From Dendrophyllia cribrosa (lineage: Eukaryota; Cnidaria; Anthozoa; Scleractinia; Dendrophylliidae): a stretch of 64,000 bases of DNA. This document shows, one piece after another, positions 48,401 through 60,400 of the stretch; positions within the stretch are counted from its first letter, which is position 1, and each line of letters starts with the position of its first letter. The notes under the pieces are model-generated. The model did no database searches, was not told the origin of the DNA, and saw nothing but the letters and a program-made list of their open reading frames with translations. Location of the stretch: assembly GCA_024195265.1 (NCBI GenBank), contig JAJLRJ010000011.1:26644792-26708791 (forward strand). Reading direction: 5' to 3'. Both the position numbers and the translations under genes were made by a program.

Positions 48401-51400
48401 ATTGAATATTTGGTTGGTCACAGGATTGCGCAATCCCGCACAATTTCCCGCACAATTTGCCCCAAAACTTCCACACAATTTTAGTTTTTTTTCCCCGCAC
48501 CAGCTGTCAGAATCCCTGGTAAAGGCATTGTGAAATGGCTTTGACCAAAAGACTAAGATCAAAATTCCCGTGATACTTCCCCTTTAATCGAGAGGGGGTC
48601 TTATTTAAAACTTGCAGCTCAAGGGGGGGTGCTTAATAGAGTGCATATGGTACTTTTATTAGGAAGTTGACTACTGATTTGCTGAAATTGAAAGGTACAC
48701 TAAATGATATAATTGTAGTTGTACTGGGGGTATTAATTTGAGAGCTGTGATGATCAAAACATGTACACATGCAGCTGCCCAATGCTATTGAAACCATTGT
48801 CAGTATTAAAGCATTGTTTTTTTTCTTCTTGAAAAGAGAATGAACGAGCACTTGACCCTGAAGAGAAACCTCACCAGTTTACAGAAAACAATTCATCAAA
48901 ACCATTGATCTTTCTCCGTATGAAGGTACATTTAATTTTATCATGTTACTTACAGTATTTTTGGTTGAACCAGGCTGTTATTAGTAGCTGACAACTGCAG
49001 TGAAGGTGACCAGGGGTCAATTTAATAAAACTTTTACAAGTGTAGCCATTGTTTCAGAGGTTGAAAACAATAGCTACACTTGTAAACTACAAGTGTAAAA
49101 GTTTTATTATTTAAATTGGCCCCAGCAATTCAAAGGACAACAACTGTGGGAGGCTTATGGTTGTAGATCTTGAGTTTATGACTGCCTATATCTTTGGTAG
49201 CCAGGCAACTTCAAAGCTTAATAACAGTCCTATTATAAGACTAGTACATGCATCACATTTGATTATTTTGTTTATTAACTATTAGGGGTGGCGAATGGTA
49301 AATCCGAGACTCGTCGAGACGCTGAGACCCTTGTTTCAGAATCCGAGACTGCGACCGCAGCTACGTTATAAAATTCGAGCCCGAGACCCAATGTGGGTAA
49401 AAACCGAGCCAAAGACTTAGTGCCAAAAATATCCGATTCACCTATCAAACAACAAACAAGGATGAAGAAAGAGAATGCTTGATAAAAGTATCCGAGACTC
49501 CGAGACCTTAAGGAAAAAAACCCAAGACTCCGAGACAGAAAAAGCACCAGCCAAACGAGACTTTGAGACTAAAAACAAAAACTGCCGAGATTTCGAGACC
49601 GGACCAAAATTTGCCGAGACCCATGATTTTGAGTGTACCATTCGCCACCCGGCCTACTGTTGCCACACTGTTGTAAGATTATTATAAGTTATTTCCTTGT
49701 TGCATCTAGACTATGTGTAATCAGATGTTTTTTCCTCTGTTAAATCCTGCTAAATATATGTACATACACTGAAAATCTCCATTATTCAGAGTGCTGATAG
49801 ACGAAAAGGATACATTAGAGTTTATCCTGGAATGATTAAGTGAGTACTGTAACAGTAAATTATATCCTGTTCCATGCTTTCAGATAGTGGGGGCGAGCGA
49901 AAAATGTTGGAGCGAGCGAAGGAAAAATTTGGGAGGGGTGGGGTGTGGCAAGAGGTGGAAGGACCCCGCCCTCCATCCCCCAGTCCCTGCTCATTTTTTC
50001 TTTGCTCACTCCAACATTTTCCCCCTGCCCCCACTATCTGCTGCCTTTTTTAAAAATGGACATTCATTTGTGGTCAGGCCATTAAATGCTATAGACAATC
50101 TCCAGTTAAATGTTGTCCCTAGAGTACATAGCAAGGATTCACACTAATATTGCTTTTACCCTTTGTCAGAACTGGCTGTGTGAGCCACTTGCAGGTTGTG
50201 TGAGACTTTACTATCTTCCTTTTTGTTTTAATAAATGTTATCATTTTTTAACAGTGTATCTGCGATGTTTAAGACAATACCAGTCACTGCTGTCACAACA
50301 GTAACAGATGTCATCCAGATTGCTTTAGAAAAATTTGGACTAAAGGTGTCAAGTTTGTATGAATAATTAGGTTCATGTACACTATTCCTTTCTGTTTATT
50401 GATCAGTCAGGATATATGGATTTTAGCCCCAGATTTCTTTTGAAAAATTTGTGCCAGTTTGTATGAATACCGGTAATTATGTATATGTACACTATTCCTT
50501 TTTGTTTATTGATCTGTCAGGGCATAATGGATTTTATTGCCTGCAGTGTTCATGTTATCTTTATGTGCCAAAAATTTAATTTTGCACTACTCCTGTCTCT
50601 GACTGTCTCTTTCTTGATTATCTTGCACAGTCCACCCAACCATCAATCCATAATCTGTGAAGTTTCAATGATACCCTAGTAAAAATTTTAAGCCTGGGAT
50701 TCCAGCAGAACTTGTACTGAGGATTTTGTGTATTTAACCTGATTTTATTGCCTGCTGTGTTTATAATAGCTTTATGCACGTCAAAAATGAAACTTTGTGC
50801 ACACTATTGCTGGTATCTCTGACTGTCTCTTTCTTGATTCTCTTGCACAGTCCACCCAACCATCAATCCATAATCTGTGAAGTTTCAATGATACCCTAGT
50901 AAAAATATGCCTGGAATTCCGGCGGAACTGGTACTGCAGATTTTGTGTATTTAACATTGATCTGTAATATCGTGCATGCCTGTGGGCTAAATTTCTTAGG
51001 ATTTAGACACATCAAATGGCAAATGGCCATGCATACATACATGTACATGTATGCTTGTAAAATGAACTCAACTTTACTTGGCAGGCATGCTGGCAACAAA
51101 GGCCTAGTCAAGAAAAGCTTTTGGTGTCGGTGGCAGATGTTCACATAATTTATGTTGCCAAGAACAATAGCCAGGTAGTATTCTGTGGCAGTTACTGTAG
51201 GTCCACAGGCGTGATGGCAGCATAATTATGGGAACCAGGCTAAAGACTGTTGGTGTTACACATTTTCTTTTTGTTTTAGGATTCAAATCCAGACGATTAT
51301 TCGTTGACAGAAGTTCACTTGAACCATGGAGGTAAATATACAAATCTGCAGCTGAAGGCTAAGTTCTCACGACGTGCCCTTTTTTTACCACCTGACTGTA

Positions 51401-54400
51401 AAGTTTCAAACCTTTCAGTCTTTATTCAGTCAAGTACCACATACGTAGTATTCTGCTCGTTATTTTATCATGTTGCTCTGACTACTTTTATTATTTACTT
51501 TAAATTATCATTAAGACATCGAATTCACCTCAGTCTCATAAATTATTCATTACCAGTAAGTTGTATTATCTTAAAGGGACACTGTCCCGCCAAAATAATG
51601 AAATGGTGTAAACTTGCTTAATTTAAATTATTTAAATTATTTTAAATCATCATTAAGACATCGAATTCACCTCAGTCTCATAAATTATTCATTACCAGTA
51701 AGTTGTATTATCTTAAAGGGACACTGTCCTGCCAAAATAATGAAATTGTGTAAACTTGCTTAATTTCCATGTTGTATATCACCAAATGCCACCGAATATA
51801 CTCAAAACTACATTGGATAAAAAGATTCTAGATAAAGAGCAGAACAGAAACAGTTACTGCAGTTTGGAAAAAAAGTGCAGGATTACAAGGATGGAAGTGG
51901 ATTACAGCTCGTCAAATTGGATTTTGTGACAAGCGGTCAAGAAATCATTGAAATTTCCCATTCGGTGGAATTTTGAGTTTTTAAGTCATTATTATTTTTG
52001 TCTTCTTAGCTCATATTTCTTTGTTTTCATCACCTTTGGTGATTTTGTTCTTCCTATTTTAAGACTCACAATAAAGCAAGCTCCTTGGCCATAGTCATGA
52101 AAACACAATATTTCAGCCAGGAGACTGTCCCTTTAAGAATTCCTTCATACCTTGGTTGACTAATTTGTTGCCTGAGAGAGAACCTTATTTAAACAGCGTA
52201 ACCCTGGGTAGATCAGCTCGAAGGCTGGTATCCATAGAAACCCTGTTTATCCTAAATCAAAAATACAAACGTCGTAAAAATATTTAAAATTGACATTATA
52301 AAAAGGCTATCAAAACGGGTTTTAAACTACTTTGAAATTTTCTTTAACATTACTAATAAAATAAATACAACTTAAACTACTTCCTACAATGAAAATTTGG
52401 AGCCTGTTTAGAAAAAGGGCCCAAAGCTTCTAAGGTTCTTATTTCTTTTGGTAATTAAGTTTGTTAAAAATACTATTAATAAATAAATGTTCCTTTGCTG
52501 CACTTAACCTAAAAGTATTTTTTTCCTGTTGCCTTCAGTTGGCAGCGTAGTAGCTAGTCTTTCAAAAAAGAAATTACAATTAGATCTCAGTGTTATACTA
52601 CATTCACCCTTGACTGGAGTTAAAAATCCATTGCTACCTAAACAAAGGAATATAATTCAGAAATATTGTGCAGGTTAAATTTCTGGCAATATAAATAAAT
52701 TTTATACCATGGTAATCCATTCATAATAAGTAATAGAATCAATGATAACTAAAAATACAATTGAAAATAATTTAAAGGAAAATATATTTCCCAATTTAAG
52801 TAACACAATTTAAAAAAAAAATTAATGCGTGCCCAACCAGTTGAAAATCTGTATCCCACATTAAATTCCAATTAGATACGTCATTACACAAAGTTACACA
52901 AAAACTTATTAATCATCACAATTTTCTTGGTAAAACATTACATGGCAGTTTAATAATTTTATGTAACAAATTCCTTGTGTTGTTCTTACAGTTATGAAAC
53001 CTTTCAGTAAAACTTGTGCTCAAAATAAACCAACAAAAGATACGAGTGTTGGTAAGACATTAAGGCCCAACGTTTAAAATAAAGTTTAAACAGTGGTTAA
53101 AAAAAATAGAAATTGTATAGTGATAACAAAAAAAGGAATATGAGATTGAATGTTTGGCATTTTGAATGTGATTCATTTTATAATTAATGAATCATTGATA
53201 AATAGATAAGATTATTAAAAAGCAACATTTTGATAATGTCTGTGTAAACCTAACTTAAAGTACGCAAATGGTGAAAATAATTAGACAGAATGTGTTGTGA
53301 ATGAGCTTTGATTACAAGACAAGAAACAAAATGAAACAAGAATAGAAAACTGAAATTTTGAAACTGTCAAATTATTTTTAAATAGTATAAAGAATAAATT
53401 ATTAAAAGTAATAAGATATAACTGCATTTAATTTTTCGTAACTTAAAAATAAAAGTGAAATTAATAAATATTTTATTTATTGTTTGTAAAGTATCTTGAA
53501 TTTGAACAAATTAAATAACATCGCTATTAACATTTTAAGGCATGGTTCTAAAGATGGATCGTTATGGTAAATGCTTTTAATTTTTCTTTAAGTTCGAGAA
53601 AGAAGAATGGAATACAATGATTGTCCATGGAAAACAATGATGGATATTAGAAAAGTAAGTTTCCTAAATTTTGAAAGGACTGTTAATCAAGAACCCCTTA
53701 AATGCACACAAACATATTAATTTATTAAGGCCTCCTCTGTCTTCAAGATGATATTATATTAACTTTAATTCTCGTGTTTGATATAATTGCTGCGGAACGA
53801 GCGCAGCGAGTGAGCAACAACATAATCAGGATTTACGAGAAATATATGAGAAAAAAATATAAGCTAGGAAAAATCTTGAATTGATCGCTTTTTACCAGAA
53901 TTCACTGCGCCACGAACACATTTTGGACCAGAATGCACTGCGCCACGAACAATAGCCTCGCTTGCTGCTTCAAGCTGTTGGCTGCGAGATTTGTAATGTT
54001 TTGGTCCAACATGTCCCAGTCGAAATCGGAACTGAAGTGTCGAAGACTACCGCGAGTTGAGCGAGGACTGTGAGACATGGTGATAGGACCGTTGAATAGC
54101 AAAGATTTTCGAAGATTGTACGGAATAAAAGACAAATTTATTTTGAAATCACTCCGACAGCGGTCAATGAGACTGAACTGAGCTGAGTGCGTGAGGACGC
54201 GAACACGATACGGCTAGCTAGTAACGCAACATATTCATTATCAATAATTAACCTAAATTTTCACACCTTCCTCGTGGCGAACGCGTCCTTATCAGCTGGA
54301 GTTTTCGTCAATTCATCCCGGTTACATTTGCTTTGCTTCCCCTCAAAAAACGAAAGAGAAAATTCTGTAATACCAGCGAGACGATAAAACAGCATTATTA

Positions 54401-57400
54401 CAACAAATTTACCGCAGCAATTACCATCTTTTGGATACACTAGTTAATTATTACTTTAATGTGTTATATTTGAGTTTAATATGGCCCTTAATAACGTTTT
54501 AATTTTACAGAAGTCCATAAGGAAAATGAAACTCACAAGATTTTATTTACGTCAAAACCTGGAACCTCTGGGAAGTGTCTGCATTTGTGTTGGCAGCCTT
54601 CCTGCAGGGCTGGACTCAAGCAAATACGAACACCTTATTAACGAGATGTTAGGTGAAAGTAAGTACTATCCAGGGCTTGAAAAAAGTCCCATCCAGTCGT
54701 CCGGGACATTCACAAGTAGATTTTTTGTTGGGCAAGTAACTTTCTCTAATCACTTGCCTGATGGACAAGGATATGGACAAGCCACCTGTGAACTATAAGC
54801 TTAAGCAACAGGAAAGTAAAACTTAAGACTCGTTTGCCAAAAGAGCAACCTTAAATATTAGTTTTTTCTAACCCTGCTATCATTCAGCATATTTAGTGTA
54901 CTGTGACACAAGCTAAATTTCCTTTTTTTTTTTTTCATTTTTCACAGCTGCGCAGTATTGTGAAGTTAAAAGTGTGTTTTCAAGTTATGGTGAGTTACTC
55001 TTGTCGACTGTCATTCTCTGTCTTAATGCTAAAAATACATTACAACATTGGCACAATTTCATAGCTATAATTTTTTATAATATGTAATGACGATTTTATT
55101 GGCTTTTATGGGTTTTGTTATAATACGATCATATTTGTATTTTTAATTATTACATAACAATATTTTCATCAGAAAGTGCTGTCTAAATAGAGATAAAAAA
55201 CTGTTATCTATTCAGCACCTCCACGATAGATTTTTACAGATAGTTAATCCACAGTCTTTGGAAGGTTAGGTTGATAATTTCAATGCGTAATTTAACCCTT
55301 GATAACTTTTGCTTAGTTTATTATAGTCTTTGTAAATAGTTTTGTAAATGTTGATGTTTTACTAAAATACTTATTGATCTCCTCAAACCTCCTCCTCGGT
55401 ACTGACTTGTGATTATTTTCTTTCCTCATCTTATAGGCATGGTATTTTTATCTTTCCCTGCTGCTGACGTAGCAGCAGATGCTGTGGATAAATTGAAAAG
55501 CTCTACCATGGACAGCAAGGAACTGTTTATAAAGGTCTTGCCAAACATACATGTGAGTATTAAATTGTGGTGCTTCGATCCTTATGGTGAACATGCAAGA
55601 TCAAAATCGAAAAAAGTTAAAAATTCCATACAGCGATTTTCAATGTGTCGAAAGTACTTTAATTTGTGATTGCTTTGGTTTTGCATTGTTACGCCTCGTG
55701 ATGAGCTAAAATACATGTACCTCTCGCCACTTTATCAACCCATCACAGTGCTGGAAATAATTTTTCTTGCTTAGAAGGACATGTGTCCTTTCAAACCTCC
55801 CTTTTGATCGGACATTTTACAAAATTGGTCAGACATCCTCTATTTTGGATTTTTCCTAAGACACAATCGGTAAGTATACACGACGTACTATAAGAAGTTT
55901 TGCAATGCATTGTTGGGCAATTTCAAATGACACGGCCTTTTCTGAATTTTCCACCGTTTTAATACAGCAAAATAAATCGTACAAACAGTGTAAATTCTAA
56001 TTGTAATGCTTTTGGAATCAAATGCGATGAGTTTAAAAGACATTCAAGGCCAAAGCTAAGTAATTTTTGTGCTCGGTCACCATGTCCGAGCATAATTTAA
56101 AATTGGTCGGACCTTTTCGGATTTTGGTCGGACAATGTCCGAAGACCGACTGTTATTTCCAGCACTGCGTCAGAAGTAAAACCTTAACCAATTGGACTTA
56201 AATGCATGCATTTTCTCATGTTTGGCTCCAGCTACAAAATATGCGGTGCTTCAAGTTCTAATGGCTTCATTGGATTGCATTTGTGTGCGTCTGTTGTGAT
56301 TGGCTAGCATGGTTGTTTTGGTTTTAATAAAACTGCTCTGATGTTCCTTGTTTTGATACAAACTTTCCTGATTTTCCTTAACCCATTGACACCTGAACCG
56401 CCCGTAACCGCCCGTACAAGACTCCACTGCTTTAAAAAATTGTAACTTTCTCAATCGTGCGAACATTGCCTTAACTAGCAGTTGTGAGCATTGACTAGAA
56501 AGTCTTTCAAATTGAGATACCCAATAAACACAAAAAAGTCAGCGATTTTTGCAGAATATCAGCGTTTGAATTTGGACAATAACAAAAATTACCGTTTTTA
56601 ACGTCATAGAAAAACAACAAAAATCACGTTTTTGCCTTTAGTTTTTTTTATTCAAATCATCATGGCAAACCCAAAAATCAACATTCACAGCAAAATTCAG
56701 TCCTAGTCCTAGCTTAGCAGTGAATTTTTTTGCTCTTATTCGTTGCTCGGGCCGAGCTCTAGCCTCTCGTTCTAATGCATACTGACCTTGCCTCAATTTT
56801 CAATATCACCACCGCACTGCATGCTGGGAAATGGCCAAGAATTTTGACAGCGTTCGTTTCTTTCCGCACACATTTCATATTTATACTAAGTCCACAGCCA
56901 CTCCGACCCACCGCCGAAATTTCGCGCTTGTTGTGTTCTCCTGTGGTCGCAACTTCCAAAATATGCCGCAGTAGGTCGAGAAATTCATCCAGAGTCGAGT
57001 CCCAAAGCTGCTTCGTTTCCAGGCGGCCATTTTTCCAGTTCAACGAGCAACGAGCCAAATTCGCAAACGAAGTACAACAACTAACTCGCTTCATTGAGAA
57101 GTGGACTCTGAACTACCTCCAAGCTTAATGATGCTCACCAGGCAGCTACTAAAGATGAAAAATGGCTGTGAACTTACCAAAAATCGTAGATAATTCATAT
57201 TGGACCCTTTATTGCAAATCAAGCAAGCAAAATGAGATCGTCACAATGACGTTTCCAGTAAACTCGAGCCTTCAGTGTTTTAGAACAGCAGCACTTTCAA
57301 TGGTAACTCCAAATATGCAGTCACGAAATCCTATTGGGCGTGTGTATGCAGAAAATCACTCAAAAACGTAAAAATCCTCAGGTGTGAATGGGTTAAATTG

Positions 57401-60400
57401 TGTTGTTCTTACGCTAACTAGTTTTTGTTCGGCATGATTTACATATGAAAGCAGGAAAGTTTGTATCAAACTGTACTTAACTGTGATTACATAGCAATGA
57501 ATTTATAAAATCATTCAGCAATGTATATTTTGTTCCTTTCATCCCACAGCCCAAAATGTTCCCCCCTGACAGCCAGCCTCTACTAGTGTTAGTCAATTCA
57601 AAAAGTGGTGGGGGACAGGGGGCCGACATGCTAGCAGCATTCCAGCGGCTACTTAACCCATACCAAGTCTACAGTCTTACAGAAGGAGGGCCATTACCAG
57701 GGTACGTCGTACAGTAATCCTGATGTTTTACCTAGAAAAAAGCTCAAATGCAATTTTAATACTAATACTGCTGAATAAGAGTGAAATTTGTGATCCTCAC
57801 AGTGTGCTATCAACTTATTAAGCAGTCAATCAATCAATAATCTTTATTCAAACACGATAAAGTTTAAGCGCTGCCGCTTGTCGGGTCGTGTATTTAACTA
57901 TACTATAAATATAACTATCTAATCTTGTTTAAAATTATATACTGATACTTTACATAATCAATAAAATATTGTAAAATTTAAAATTAGATTATTTTATTAT
58001 AAAATCAGGCATGAAATTCGGGATTGATTGGACCGATATTAAAAGCATCAAAGTCCATTCTTTGGAGAGTGTCATTCTTATTGGCCATTCTACAGAACGT
58101 TTTTTTGCAATTGAAAAAGCAACCTGAAAAAATTCAGGCTTGAACAGGATTCGAACCCATGACCTTGCGATACCGGTGCAATGTTCAAGCCTGGTTTTTT
58201 TTTTCAGGTTGCTTATTCAGCTGCTTTAATACATGTAAGTTGAAAGCACACTGTGAGGATCACAAATTTCACTCAATGACATGTTCATCTGCAGTTTACA
58301 CAATTATATGATTTTTATTTGTTATTCATATTCATACTATAGAGCAGTTTTCAATTGACTGTCGAAAGTAATTACACAATTGCTTTGGTTTTGCATTGCT
58401 ACGCCTTGTGATTGGCTAAAAAATCTCACGCCACTTTCTCGACCAATCAGAAGTAAAACCAAAACCAATCGTGACTTGCTTGCACGCGTTTTCCCGCGCT
58501 TGGCACCGCCGACATGTAATTGCTTCGAGCGTTGATTGGTTCATTGGATTGTTAACGACTGCTGTGATTGGTCAGAGTAATGACTTTAGTTTTGGTTTTA
58601 CGACACTCAATTGAAAACTGCTCTAATGAGTTAGTACTAAAGCCCATACTACTGTACTTTTGAATAAGTATACCCCTTTATTAGCGCTATGAAATCTTCC
58701 ATTAACACAAACCCTTCCTCCTAAAAGCAATATTAGAAAGGTTTATTGGCAAGCTCTATGTATTGTCTGGGTAAATGTGAAATTTGATAAAATGCCTGAT
58801 GCACTTGTTTAGGAAAATATGCAGTTGTCTGTTTCTATCGTGCTCCATAGCTCACAAAGCAATAAAAGTTCATCTGTATATGATACATTGCCTATGAAGT
58901 GTCAATAACTGACTTGTCCGGTGTTATTTCTGCATTTATTTGATGACTGAAGGTATTGATTTATGCAAACTATCGTAAGTGTCTTGATATCAAAATTGAA
59001 GGGGTGTCTGGAAAAAAGCCCTAAGTGACTTCTGATAAACTGCTAGATTCTCATCCAAAAATTGCCTTGTATTCTCTTGTGAAACACAGGCAGGAGAATT
59101 TGATGTTACATTAAAAGTCACTTAGTGCCTTATTCTGTGCACCCCTTCAATTGCTCCAATTAAGCGCTGTTTTGGAACAGCTAGCGACTGTTTATCATGT
59201 AAAAAATGTATTTCCTATTTTATTTGTTTGAGCAAAAGCTGGGCTTCAAAAATGAGAATTAGCTTATTACGTTTCCTTAAAACGCAAGCAACCAGCAAAA
59301 AATGAGGAAATGGTTGATTGATTGATACAACAAAGGTAGTCAGTAAATGCTTTCCTTGAGTTGATTCAGCGGTTGGCCAATTCTTAGTGTTTTTAAAAGT
59401 CTTCAATTGCTCAAACATGTAAATACAGAGACAAGTTTCTTAGTAATAATAATCGGTTTCTGTTCCAAAATGGAGCTTATTTGGAGCAATTTGGATTTCA
59501 AGGCAATAATATAGTTTTGCATAAAACCCTTCAACATTATCTACTCACACTCCTGTAAGTGATATTTTCAGGTGCTAAAACAGAATCGTAAAAAAAAATT
59601 GCCAAAGTTATATTTCATTTTTTTTTTTACCCTTTTGTCCCTCTTTCCTCCTTTCCTTTTTAGGTTTTATGCTTTCAGGTCCATTCCTGATTTTCGTGTT
59701 TTGATATGCGGTGGTGATGGCTCTGTTGGATGGGTTTTATCATGTTTGGATGACGTTGTCCAGGAGATGAAATGTAAGATGCCAGCTTCATCAATTCTTC
59801 CACTTGGAACAGGTAAGTCTAAGGGTCGGAAAGGTTGACGCCAGTCACAGGTTTTGATCACAGCTGGTTAAAGGGATGGTTTCACGGTTTGGCACATGTA
59901 CACAGATTAATAATTATCATTGCTTTATTCGCATTCTAACCAATTTCATCGGTTAGAAAACCACTCACATTTACTTCAATAATCACATACTGAAATTAGT
60001 CCAAACAAAACGAAGGATGGCCAAAATTCACAGAAAATTTCAACAGATTACACCGACAAAGTCAACACTGAATAAAACCTTCGACCCAACGGATTTATTC
60101 TACGCTCTGGCTTTCATGGTGCACATGAGTATGTATAATCATTCTTTCAATCAGCTGACTGACTGCGACGTTTTCACGGGCAAATTCCTGCCAGAGTTAA
60201 TTATCTGCTGGCTTCCGATTGGTCTAAATGAAATTAAATAGGTTACGTCATAGCTTGCACATGCACCGAACCATGAAACCCTCCCTTTAAGGTAAACTAA
60301 TCAGTAACATCTCTCTGGCCTTCAGCAATCAGGTTGAAAGTCCAATATGCTAAACAGTAGACTACATCACATCCCACTAGGGTTAAGTTCCCGGGGGGGG

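Noticed and set aside
56759..57128. Opposed 111- and 117-residue ORFs as a gene
   Set aside because: They overlap on opposite strands inside a TTAA element and show no recognised domain or splice context.
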